This document shows, piece after piece, positions 9,659 to 17,041 of a stretch of DNA of 64,000 nucleotides. The stretch's first letter is position 1, and every line of letters begins with the position of its first letter. The stretch is from Micromonospora sp. WMMD1128. GTDB taxonomy: Bacteria; Actinomycetota; Actinomycetes; Mycobacteriales; Micromonosporaceae. A model generated the notes under the pieces. That model was not told where the DNA came from and ran no database searches. It saw nothing but the letters and a program-made list of their open reading frames with translations. The stretch covers positions 3,485,501 to 3,549,500 of the forward strand of contig NZ_CP114902.1 of assembly GCF_027497235.1 (NCBI RefSeq). Reading direction: 5' to 3'. A program made the translations under genes and the position numbers.

Positions 9659-11047
9659 TCACGGCGTGATGCGGAAGGTGGCGTCCTGCCTGTCGCTCAG
9701 GCTCGAACCGGAGCTGAGCGGGTCGATCCGCAGGAGATAGTTGGCGTGCCGCAGGTAGCGGTCCGGGAAGTTGTGGGAGCGGAACGACGTCCACGCGCCG
9801 TCCGCGAGGCCCGCCGTCCGGTGGAAGGTGGCGTCGGCGCGGAAGGTCGACGTCCCGTCGTTCGTGTCGAGGCGGAGCGCGTAGCTGTAGTGCCGCAGGA
9901 ACATGCCCGGCCGGTTCACCGCCTCGAACGAGACCCCGGCGGAGTCGGCCAGTCCGGCCACCATCCGCCACATCTGGTCCTGGTAGGGATCGAACGGGTA
10001 CGGGTCGATGCGGCCGACGTAGTCGCGGTGCCGGACGACGTAGTCCGGGAGGTTCGACGACTTGAGCCGTACCCAGTTCGGGGTGCCCCACCGGGAGACC
10101 AGGCCGTTGTACTCGGCGTCGCTGATCCCGACGACGGAGCCGTGCTTGGCGTTCAGCGGCGGGGTGTAGTCACGCTGGTTGAGCGGGGTCCACGAGTTGC
10201 CGCCGATGGCCGGGGTGGACCACATGTAGTAGTCGTTGTTGACCGGGCTGTACGAGTCGCCCCACAGCCGCCAGCCGCTGCCGTCGTTGTTCCGCACCAG
10301 CAGCGGCGCCTCGATCCCGTTGCCCTGCCGCAGCCCGCTGGTGTAGGTGGTGAAGCTGTTCGGCGCGCCGGTCGAGGAGCGGGCGCCGTGGAGCAGGCCG
10401 GTGGACAGGTTCTTGTAGTAGAGGTAGGTGGTGCCGCCGTCGACGACGATGTCGCCGTCGAGCACGCCGAAGCCGGGGCTGAAGAACACCTGCTGCGGGC
10501 CGACGCTGACGAAGTCACTGGTGTAGTTGACCATCAGCACGTCGCCGCCGCTGTTGCAGGAGTAGACGATGCCGTACTGGCCGCGGTTGGCGTCCCAGAA
10601 CGCAGTCGGCGCCCAGGTGTGCGAGTCGGGCAGCGTGTGCATGCGGATCCGGCGGTAACCGGTGAGGTTCGTCAGGTTCGTCGAGTCCCACACGTGCAGG
10701 TACTGGCTGTGCTGGCCGAAGTCGGTGCCCTTGAGGTCGGTGGCCAGGACAACGAACGTGCCGTCCCGCTTGCGGAGCACGAACGGGTCCCGCAGGCCGA
10801 GCTGCCCCTGGGTCGGGGTGACCACCGGGTTGTTCTGGTTCAGCGGCGTCCAGTTGAGGCCGTCCCGGCTCACCGCCAGGTGCAGGCCGTAGTCCGCGCC
10901 CTGACCGTTGGGCGTCTCGGTGAAGTACGCCATCGCGTACGCGGTGTTCGCCGCCCAGGCGACGCCGGGCAGACCGGCCACCGACGCGGCGGTGAGCGCG
11001 CCGGACGCGGCGGCGGCCTTGATGAGTGCTCTTCGACTGATGGGCAC
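9659..11047 (-). CDS. Secreted GH43-like five-blade enzyme with AbfB arabinose-binding domain
   Basis: 462 residues from GTG 11047, preceded by AGAAGGG and followed by SRRALIKAAAASG, a Tat-type signal; longer frames run into upstream non-coding sequence. Residues about 30-320 have beta-propeller repeats seen in GH43 and relatives: GLRDPFVLRKRDG, LDGDIVVDGG and the acid-bearing IEAPLLVRNN. Residues about 322-462 contain repeated LPDYVVRHRDYVGRID, RPGMFLRHYSYALRLD and FPDRYLRHANYLLRID units, the AbfB (CBM42) arabinofuranose-binding trefoil. It probably acts on arabinose-bearing side chains, paired with the GH95 gene downstream. A LacI-type operator sits 14 nt before the start. Exact substrate is not determined. 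Confidence 0.82.
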   Translation of the reverse strand: MPISRRALIKAAAASGALTAASVAGLPGVAWAANTAYAMAYFTETPNGQGADYGLHLAVSRDGLNWTPLNQNNPVVTPTQGQLGLRDPFVLRKRDGTFVVLATDLKGTDFGQHSQYLHVWDSTNLTNLTGYRRIRMHTLPDSHTWAPTAFWDANRGQYGIVYSCNSGGDVLMVNYTSDFVSVGPQQVFFSPGFGVLDGDIVVDGGTTYLYYKNLSTGLLHGARSSTGAPNSFTTYTSGLRQGNGIEAPLLVRNNDGSGWRLWGDSYSPVNNDYYMWSTPAIGGNSWTPLNQRDYTPPLNAKHGSVVGISDAEYNGLVSRWGTPNWVRLKSSNLPDYVVRHRDYVGRIDPYPFDPYQDQMWRMVAGLADSAGVSFEAVNRPGMFLRHYSYALRLDTNDGTSTFRADATFHRTAGLADGAWTSFRSHNFPDRYLRHANYLLRIDPLSSGSSLSDRQDATFRITP

Positions 11048-11061
11048 GTTGCGGAACCCTT

Positions 11062-11077
11062 CTGTTAGCGTTAACAG
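11062..11077. promoter_or_regulatory. LacI-family operator-like palindrome
   Basis: CTGTTAGCGTTAACAG is a 16-bp near-perfect palindrome with one mismatched pair and the central CG typical of LacI-family sites. It lies 14 nt upstream of the GH43 start, overlapping the expected leader, where it would repress the GH43-GH95 transcript until a sugar inducer appears. No LacI gene is in the window. Confidence 0.6.
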
Positions 11078-11206
11078 GCGCTGCCCATGCACCCGCGCAC
11101 CACATGCCGTGACGCCTGCCGGCACCCGGGCTCCCGTTCGCCTGCCGCATTCGCCTATATGGACTCTCATGGATGGATCTGGCCACGTCAAGATGTGACG
11201 ATCAGG

Positions 11207-11216
11207 TTTCGCGAAA
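11207..11216. promoter_or_regulatory. Possible second operator (TTTCGCGAAA)
   Basis: A perfect 10-bp palindrome with a central CG, about 160 bp upstream of the GH43 start and just before the end of the nitroreductase gene. Similar CGAAA/TTTCG sites serve sugar-responsive LacI repressors in actinomycetes (general knowledge). The short length makes chance occurrence possible. Confidence 0.3.
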
Positions 11217-11234
11217 GTTCCTGGCGAGCACCCG

Positions 11235-12275
11235 TCAGCCGTGGAGCGTGCGTTCCCGACATCGAGAGTCCGGAATGTTATCGCTAAACTTCGAACCGGG
11301 CCGCCCGCCGACCCGGTCGACCCGGCGGGCCGAGCGGGCCGCCGCGGCCACCGGCCGGCCCACCCGGGTCACGTGCACGATCCGCTCCGGCGCCACGTCC
11401 AGCAGCGCGCCCAGCGCGTCGCGGGTGGCGGCCACGTCGACGAGTTGGCTCAGCGGATGCGCCGCCAGGCCGGCCGCGTGCAGCGTCAGCCAGACCCGCA
11501 TCAGCACCCGTCCGAACTCCACCTGCCCGGCCGCGTCCAGGTCGGGCGGCGCGACAAGCGCCAGCACCGTGCCGCCGCGCGCGAGCGGGTCGTCGCCGGC
11601 GGCCAGCAGGCGCGGCAACCCGAACGGACGCAGCACCGAATACGCGGCGAGCGCCGTCCGCAACCCGGCGGCGGCCGGCCGGGACAGCCCCAGGCAGCGG
11701 TCGCTGAGCCCGTCGGCCCGGTAGTCCGGTCGGGCCCGGTCCAGCCGCAGCCAACGGCGCAACTCGGCCACGACCGCCGGGTCCGCGTACACCTGCCGGT
11801 CGGCGGCGCGCAGCAACGCGCCGAGACGCCCGGCCGCCGCCGGCACCACCCGGACCGCGCCGCCGGCCCACCGGGCGGCGTCGTCGGCGGCGGCGAGCAC
11901 GGCGGCGTCCGGGCCGTCGGCGAACCGGCCCCGGTGGGTACGCCGCGCGCACACGTCAGCGGTGCGGAACGGCGTCCGGTACGGCTGCCGCGCCGGACGC
12001 AGCCGGCCCACCCGATGCGCGGACTCGTCGTGGTCGGCCACGAAGTCCAGCCGCAGGCCGGCGTCGGCGGCAACGATCAGGCAGGTCTCCACGAACGCGC
12101 CGAGCGACAGCCGCAGATCCCGACCGGTCGGGTCGCCGGCCGGCAGCGCGTCGGTCGGATCCCAGCCGACCGTGATCGCCCAGCGTTCGTAGCGCAGCCG
12201 CCACGGTTGGGTGTTGTGCGCGCTCGGGGCCCGCCAGCACAGCGGCTCCAACGCGCGGAACGCGGCGAGGTCCAT
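11235..12275 (-). CDS. Acg-type nitroreductase-like protein
   Basis: 346 residues. ATG 12275 follows the TGA of the upstream gene by one base, so translation is coupled. The N-terminal RAPSAHNTQPWRLRY is the phosphate-binding signature of the nitroreductase/Acg family. Other segments are LRLSLGAFVETCLI, RRTHRGRF and a C-terminal LTLHAAGLAAHPLSQLV, which fit the duplicated half-barrel of Acg-type FMN proteins. Some Acg relatives bind FMN without clear reductase activity (family knowledge), so it may be an oxidoreductase or a flavin-storage protein. It is the last gene of a four-gene operon that also contains an adenylating enzyme, a GNAT-like protein and a small DUF protein; a tailoring role on the operon's product is inferred. 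Confidence 0.75.
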   Translation of the reverse strand: MDLAAFRALEPLCWRAPSAHNTQPWRLRYERWAITVGWDPTDALPAGDPTGRDLRLSLGAFVETCLIVAADAGLRLDFVADHDESAHRVGRLRPARQPYRTPFRTADVCARRTHRGRFADGPDAAVLAAADDAARWAGGAVRVVPAAAGRLGALLRAADRQVYADPAVVAELRRWLRLDRARPDYRADGLSDRCLGLSRPAAAGLRTALAAYSVLRPFGLPRLLAAGDDPLARGGTVLALVAPPDLDAAGQVEFGRVLMRVWLTLHAAGLAAHPLSQLVDVAATRDALGALLDVAPERIVHVTRVGRPVAAAARSARRVDRVGGRPGSKFSDNIPDSRCRERTLHG

Positions 12276-12276
12276 G

Positions 12277-13359
12277 TCAGCGCTCCCGGGCGTAGAAGGT
12301 GTAGCCATGCAGCGGCCGGCCGCCGAGCCGCCGGTACTGGGCCGCCGAGGCCGGGTTGTCCCGCTCGACGTACGTGCTGCGCAGCGTCGTGTAGCCGCCG
12401 TCGTGCAGGTTGCGGTGCAGGTGTGTGGAGAGCAGTCGCTGGTAGCCGCGCCCCTGGCACTCCGGCACCACGCCCTTGACGATCAGCACCGCCTCCCGGC
12501 GGTAGCGCCGGCGGGTGGCAAGCAGCCGAAGCTGGTTGACCGGGCTCAGGTCGCCGCGCACCCGGACCAGAAAATCGCTGAGGTCCGGCACGCAGAGCAC
12601 GAACGCCACCGGCCGCCCGTCCCGGGTCAGGTAGAGCAGCAGGGACTCGTCCAGCAGGTACGCCAGCCCGTCGGTCTGCCGGCGCAACTGGGCCGCCGAG
12701 ATCGGCGTGTAGTAGCCGAGCTGGGCGAAGGAGTCGTTGAGCATCCCGCGCAGCAGGTCGAGCTGCTCGTCGAGCCGTCGCACGTTCCCCCGGTGCAGCT
12801 CCAGCCGCGTGCCGTCCGGCTGGGCGCCGAGCGCGGGCGCCGGCTCGTCGGGCGCGGGGACCGGGCAGATCCAGGTGTCGGAGACGAACCGGCGGGTGAA
12901 GCCGTGCGCCTCGTAGGCGGCCGGGTAGCGCGGCGGATTCCAGGCGCTGTCCACGAAGCCCCGATCGTCGAACCCGGAGGTGATCACGCCGCCGGCCTGG
13001 TTGGGCAGCAGCGCCACCGGCCCGAACAGCAGGTCGCGGTCGGCGGCGGCGTGCGCGTCGATCGCGTCGAACAGCGGCCCGGCGGCCGGCGCGGTGAACT
13101 CGGTGAGCCCGAAGAGCTGGCAGCGGCGGCCCAGCTTGGCGTCGAGGTCCGCGTCGGTGTGCAGCGTGGTCCGCCCGACCACCGCGCCGGCGGCGTCGCG
13201 CAGCACGAACAGCGGCACGCCGTCGCGCCACCAGCGGCGGATCTGCTGCCGGGGCGTCGGCACGTACCGGCGCTCCCCCGCGTACAGCCGGTCGGTGAGC
13301 GCGAGGAACTCCCGCAGGCCGCGCCGGTCGGTGACCCGCTCGAACCGGTGGCCGCTCAC
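12277..13359 (-). CDS. GNAT-like acyltransferase
   Basis: 360 residues from GTG 13359, which overlaps the preceding gene's stop codon as GTGA. The C-terminal half has VLIVKGVVPECQGRGYQRLL, where QGRGY matches the acyl-CoA pyrophosphate loop of GNAT enzymes, then a TYVERDNPASAAQYRRLGG helix typical of the fold's end. The N-terminal half (about residues 1-180) has FGPVALLPNQAGGVITSGFD and a PPRYPAAYEAHGF segment, seen in large actinobacterial GNAT-like proteins. It would transfer an acyl group to an amine; donor and acceptor are unknown. It is the third gene of the coupled operon, between the small ferredoxin-fold-like protein and the nitroreductase. Confidence 0.7.
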   Translation of the reverse strand: MSGHRFERVTDRRGLREFLALTDRLYAGERRYVPTPRQQIRRWWRDGVPLFVLRDAAGAVVGRTTLHTDADLDAKLGRRCQLFGLTEFTAPAAGPLFDAIDAHAAADRDLLFGPVALLPNQAGGVITSGFDDRGFVDSAWNPPRYPAAYEAHGFTRRFVSDTWICPVPAPDEPAPALGAQPDGTRLELHRGNVRRLDEQLDLLRGMLNDSFAQLGYYTPISAAQLRRQTDGLAYLLDESLLLYLTRDGRPVAFVLCVPDLSDFLVRVRGDLSPVNQLRLLATRRRYRREAVLIVKGVVPECQGRGYQRLLSTHLHRNLHDGGYTTLRSTYVERDNPASAAQYRRLGGRPLHGYTFYARER

Positions 13360-13802
13360 CGGCGTACCGCCGGCCCGGTCGTCTCCGCGCCCAGCGGGGT
13401 GAACTCCTCGATGTGGCCCATCGCGCCGTCCTCGGCCCGCCACGCACCGTTGGAGTAGCCGTCCGGGTCGGCGGTGTAGAGCCGGATGAACCCGGCGGTG
13501 GCGTTGCGGTTGCCGTCGGTCAGCCACGCCATCAGCTTGCGGTGGTGCCGGGTCCGCGCGAAGCGCAGCATCGCGTCCCGGTCGGCGAAGAACGCGATCG
13601 TGCCCAACGTCAGCGGGAACTGCCAGTAGACGGTGTGCCAGCGGTAGCCGGACATCCGGCGCATGTCCCGGACCATCCGGAACCAGTCCGGGGCCAGCCG
13701 CAGCAGCACCAGCGGGCTGGCGTACCGGGTGCCGCCGATGAACATCGCGCCAGCGCGGGCCTGCGCCGGGGCGCGGGAGAAGTCTCGGGTACGCATGGTC
13801 AC
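13356..13802 (-). CDS. Small DUF4188/monooxygenase-like protein
   Basis: 148 residues from GTG 13802, overlapping the upstream gene's TGA as GTGA (an ATG at 13796 is the alternative). The sequence FIGGTRYASPL, WFRMVRDMRRM, YWQFPLTLGTIAFF and HHRKLMAWL, then a FIRLYTADP strand, recalls DUF4188/CrtA-like dimeric ferredoxin-fold proteins, some of which bind heme or act as monooxygenases. The family assignment is from pattern only. No signal peptide is present. Tight coupling on both sides places it in the PaaK-like operon, so a joint function in making or modifying a small molecule is likely. Confidence 0.65.
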   Translation of the reverse strand: MTMRTRDFSRAPAQARAGAMFIGGTRYASPLVLLRLAPDWFRMVRDMRRMSGYRWHTVYWQFPLTLGTIAFFADRDAMLRFARTRHHRKLMAWLTDGNRNATAGFIRLYTADPDGYSNGAWRAEDGAMGHIEEFTPLGAETTGPAVRR

Positions 13803-15352
13803 CTCACCAGGTAGGCGTTCTTGATCTTCTGCGGGCCGGCGAACGGGCCGGTGCCCGGGTCGTGCAACTCCACCCGCAGGTCACCGGCGGTCGGATCCTC
13901 GGTCAGGGACTGGGCGAAGTCGCGCGACACCGAGGCGAGGTGCCGGCGTACCCCGTCGCGGCAGGCCGCCGCGAGCGCGGCGCGGTCCGCGGCGGCCAGC
14001 GCACCGCGCAGCTCCACGTGGATCACCGGCCGGGTCTCCAGCGCCGCGTCCTCCACCAGCGCCAGGCAGAACCGGCTGATCGCCGCGGCGTGCGGGTTGC
14101 CGGTGTAGAGGCCGTACTCGACGTCCTGCGGGTAGAGGTTCGCGCCCAGGTAGGACACCGTGGAGTCGCGCCGGCCGAACAGCAGCAGCACCGGCAGCGT
14201 CATCCGCTCGTCGGCCGTCGCGGCCCGGAACTCGGCCGCGCGCACGGGGTCGGCCGCGGCCAGTTCGGCGATCCGCCGGTACGGCACCAGCAGCGCCTCG
14301 TCGCCGACGTTGTACCGCAGCCGGGGCTGGAGCACGTCCCGGCCGCCCGCCGTGCAGACCAGCTCACGCCGCTCGTTCGTCTCCAGGTAGGACGCGAACG
14401 GGTTGTACTGGAACACCATCGGCAGCCGCTGCTCGTCCGCGCCGAGCAGCTCCGCCCGCAACGCCGGGTCGGTGCGCAGCCGCCGCCGCAGCCACACCGT
14501 GAACCGGGTCTCCGCGCCGATGCCGATGGTCAGGTCCGACGCGCCGTACGCCGAACGCACCCGGACGAACCGCTGCTCCAGGTAGTCGCGCAGCGCCTCG
14601 GTCATCCCCTCCCCGCCGCAACTGCCGAAGATCCGGTAGCGCGACCAGGGGAAGTCCTCGGCGTCCAGCCGGTCCCGCAGGTGCTTGAGGAACGGCGGGT
14701 ACGCGGTCACCAGGTAGTCGTGCTCCGGGCCGAACTCGCGCAGCGTGTCGACGATCTTGCCGAGGTCCGGGCCGGTGTTCTTCACCACCGCGACCCGGGC
14801 CATCGCCGCGCCGGTCGTGGTGCCGGTCGCCCAGGCGCCCATCGAGTACGCGTTGATGACGAACGGCCGACGCATCGGGAAGACCAGCCCGGTGTAGCCG
14901 GCGATGTCCCGGTGCACCGCGCGCAGCTCCCGCTCGCCGCGCGGCCAGTTGAACGGCCGCCCCGACGAGCCGGCCGACTCGTCCACCACCACACCCCGCT
15001 CCGGCAGCCGCCCGTCCCAGCACCGCGCGGCGGCGTCGTGGCCCACCACGTACCCGAGCTTGTCGGTCTCCGGGAAGTCCCGCAGCCGGCGGCGGACGCC
15101 CGCCGGGCGGGCCCGCAGGAACTCGCGGTAGGCCGGCACCCGCCGGGCCGCCCGCACACAGGCCGCCCGCGCGTTCGCCGCGGCCAGCCGGTCCAGCACC
15201 GGGTGGTGCCGCCGGGCCAGCCACCGCCACCCGGCCGGGTGCCGGCCGACCAGCCGGACCAGCGCGGCCACCGCGCGGCCGGCGGCCACCTCCCCCGGCA
15301 ACGACATCTCGACGGTACGCAGGACGGCGGGTCGGTGCAGTGTCTCGGCCAT
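13799..15352 (-). CDS. PaaK-like adenylate-forming enzyme
   Basis: 517 residues from ATG 15352. The earlier in-frame sequence is Arg-rich and lacks a ribosome site. The family signature is the DESAGSSGRPFNW phosphate loop near residue 125, followed by AYPPFLKHL, IFGSCGGEGMTEA and YGASDLTIGIG, with a late LLFGRRDSTVSYLGANLYPQDVE segment. This is the order seen in phenylacetate-CoA ligase (PaaK) relatives, which activate a carboxylate with ATP and pass it to CoA or another acceptor. It is the first gene of a four-gene operon with stop/start overlaps throughout. No carrier protein is seen nearby, so CoA or the GNAT-like partner may receive the acyl group. Substrate is unknown. Confidence 0.78.
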   Translation of the reverse strand: MAETLHRPAVLRTVEMSLPGEVAAGRAVAALVRLVGRHPAGWRWLARRHHPVLDRLAAANARAACVRAARRVPAYREFLRARPAGVRRRLRDFPETDKLGYVVGHDAAARCWDGRLPERGVVVDESAGSSGRPFNWPRGERELRAVHRDIAGYTGLVFPMRRPFVINAYSMGAWATGTTTGAAMARVAVVKNTGPDLGKIVDTLREFGPEHDYLVTAYPPFLKHLRDRLDAEDFPWSRYRIFGSCGGEGMTEALRDYLEQRFVRVRSAYGASDLTIGIGAETRFTVWLRRRLRTDPALRAELLGADEQRLPMVFQYNPFASYLETNERRELVCTAGGRDVLQPRLRYNVGDEALLVPYRRIAELAAADPVRAAEFRAATADERMTLPVLLLFGRRDSTVSYLGANLYPQDVEYGLYTGNPHAAAISRFCLALVEDAALETRPVIHVELRGALAAADRAALAAACRDGVRRHLASVSRDFAQSLTEDPTAGDLRVELHDPGTGPFAGPQKIKNAYLVR

Positions 15353-15483
15353 GCCAAGGATCCTGCCGACACCGCCCCGTCGACACCTGAGCCACGAGAC
15401 GGCATTCGCGCTGAGTACGCGTACCCAGCGGCCCTCCACGCTCCCCCGGCCCCGTGCCCCGCGTCGGCCGGAACGGTGTTCCG

Positions 15484-15564
15484 CTTGATCGACTCCACTT
15501 CTCCGAGGTAGCGGTATCCCGGCACGTCGAACCCCGCCACTTCGGCGAGATGGAGTCGATCAAG
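15484..15564. repeat. 81-bp inverted-repeat element
   Basis: Arms 15484-15506 and 15542-15564 match at 20 of 23 positions, with the outer 14 bp perfect (CTTGATCGACTCCA and its complement). The 35-nt centre is not self-complementary. It begins 7 nt beyond the DUF3800 stop codon and lies before the PaaK-like start, so it can form a terminator hairpin. Its size, sharp ends and sequence distinct from the flanks look like a dispersed palindromic intergenic element rather than a simple terminator. Confidence 0.7.
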
Positions 15565-15570
15565 GCAAGT

Positions 15571-16548
15571 TCAGCCGGTGTGCGGGGAAACCGGAGACAG
15601 CAGCGGTTGCAGCGGGCCGTCGTCGATGGCGTCCGGCATCCGTCGGGCTATCCCGGCGAGCAGGTCGGCGACCTGCACCCGCGGGTCGTCCCGGGAGTCC
15701 GTCATCACCAGCCCGGCCAACGGCGACTCCCCCGTTGGCAGCCCGGCGCGCCCGGCCAGGGCCCGCTGGAGGCGGCGCAGCCGGTCGGCCGTGAGCGCGC
15801 TCTGCTCGTCGTGGACCACCAGCACCCGCCGCCGCCCGGCGCTCCAGAACAGGACCGTCTCGGCCAGCGCCGGGAGCATCGGCTCCAGCGGCGGCGGGAT
15901 CGACCGGTCCTCGGCGTACAGCCGGGCCTGGACGGCGGCCACCCGACCCCGGTCGAGCGCGCACAGGACGGCGTCGTCCGGCGCGTGCCGCAGCAGCGCG
16001 TCCCGGGCCGTGAAGAACCGGTCGACGCTCCCGTCGCCGGCCCGGTCCCGCCGCTTGGTCCGCAGCACCTCGACGAGGGCCGCGAGGAAGGCGTCCCAGT
16101 CCGGGCCGGCCGCGCGCCCGACCCGGTGCAGCGCGACGGCATCCGTACGGTGCTCCGCGGCCAGCCGGGTGCCGGCCAGGTAGGACGGCTCGGCCAGCAG
16201 CAGGTCCACGACGCGGGTGACCAGGAAGAACTGTTTGTCGACCAGGTGCACGTGGGCGCGCCCGCGCAACGCCGCCAGGAACCACTGCAACGCCTCGGCC
16301 GCCTCGGGTCGGCGCAGGAGCTGCCGGGACTTGAACTCGTGCGGCGCGAACCGGAAGCCGGAGCGCAGCGTCTCGACGAGCCCGGCGGCCTCGTCGGCGC
16401 TGAGGTCCACGCTCGCGTGCGTGATCACCGGGGTGGCGGGATCGAGCAGGTTGGTGCCGGAGAACCCGGACTCGTCGCAGGCGATCTCCACGACGGCCCC
16501 GGACGGCGTCGCCGCCGGCGGCAGCCCGCCCTGGAGCGGCAGCCTCAT
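15571..16548 (-). CDS. DUF3800-like protein
   Basis: 325 residues from ATG 16548, preceded by GAGGGA. The N-terminal EIACDESGFSG, a VVHDEQSAL segment near the middle and a C-terminal DPRVQVADLLAGIARR supply the spaced acidic residues typical of DUF3800, a proposed RNase H-fold nuclease family often found in defence and mobile regions (family knowledge). It is divergent from the Trypco1/trypsin-STAND pair, with 157 bp between, and may be part of the same conflict locus or only a neighbour. An 81-bp palindrome ends its transcript. Confidence 0.7.
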   Translation of the reverse strand: MRLPLQGGLPPAATPSGAVVEIACDESGFSGTNLLDPATPVITHASVDLSADEAAGLVETLRSGFRFAPHEFKSRQLLRRPEAAEALQWFLAALRGRAHVHLVDKQFFLVTRVVDLLLAEPSYLAGTRLAAEHRTDAVALHRVGRAAGPDWDAFLAALVEVLRTKRRDRAGDGSVDRFFTARDALLRHAPDDAVLCALDRGRVAAVQARLYAEDRSIPPPLEPMLPALAETVLFWSAGRRRVLVVHDEQSALTADRLRRLQRALAGRAGLPTGESPLAGLVMTDSRDDPRVQVADLLAGIARRMPDAIDDGPLQPLLSPVSPHTG

Positions 16549-16705
16549 GCCCGATCCCTCACCATGCCGACCATGGTCGCCGACCCGACACGATCCGACC
16601 ACCGGTTACCGCCCGACACCCGATCGCGCACCCACCGCGCCGCCGCGGATCCGTACAGTGATACCCGTTGTCCCGAGGGAGCGACGCGACGGGGGAGGTT
16701 CGAGC

Positions 16706-17041
16706 GTGACGGAGCTGGTGCGGATCCCGCTGGACGACGGCGGCACGCTGCTCGTCGAGGGGACGGACACGCCGGACGGGCCGGTCGACGCGGGCCGGAT
16801 CGGCGACCACCTCCGGGAGCTTCCGGCGACGCTGCGGACCACGCTGCGGCCGGTCGCCGACGCGGCGCAGGTGGTGCTGGAGCAACTGCGCCGGGCCGGC
16901 CCCGACGAGATCGAGGCGGAGTTCGGCGTCAACCTGTCCAACGAGGCCGGTGCGGTGATCACCAAGAGCCAGCTCGCCTGCCACCTCAAGGTCACCGTCC
17001 GCTGGCGCCGGGCCGGGTCGGTGAGCGACCCGGAGCGATGA
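16706..17041 (+). CDS. Trypco1-like trypsin-co-occurring protein
   Basis: 111 residues from GTG 16706, with GGGGGAGG 7 nt upstream. The N-terminus TELVRIPLDDGGTLLVE forms a beta pair, and the C-terminus EAEFGVNLSNEAGAVITKSQ then HLKVTVRW is the signature of the Trypco1 (CU044_2847) domain, which travels with trypsin-like proteases in bacterial conflict systems (family knowledge). Its last four bases overlap the start of the trypsin-STAND-WD40 gene as ATGA, so the two are co-translated. It may be a substrate, regulator or adaptor of the protease. The biochemical role of the domain is not established. Confidence 0.8.
   Translation: MTELVRIPLDDGGTLLVEGTDTPDGPVDAGRIGDHLRELPATLRTTLRPVADAAQVVLEQLRRAGPDEIEAEFGVNLSNEAGAVITKSQLACHLKVTVRWRRAGSVSDPER

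Noticed and set aside
15454..17037. N-terminal extension of the STAND protein by over 500 residues
   Set aside because: It runs antisense to the DUF3800 gene. ATG 17038 overlaps the Trypco1-like stop and begins the trypsin fold.
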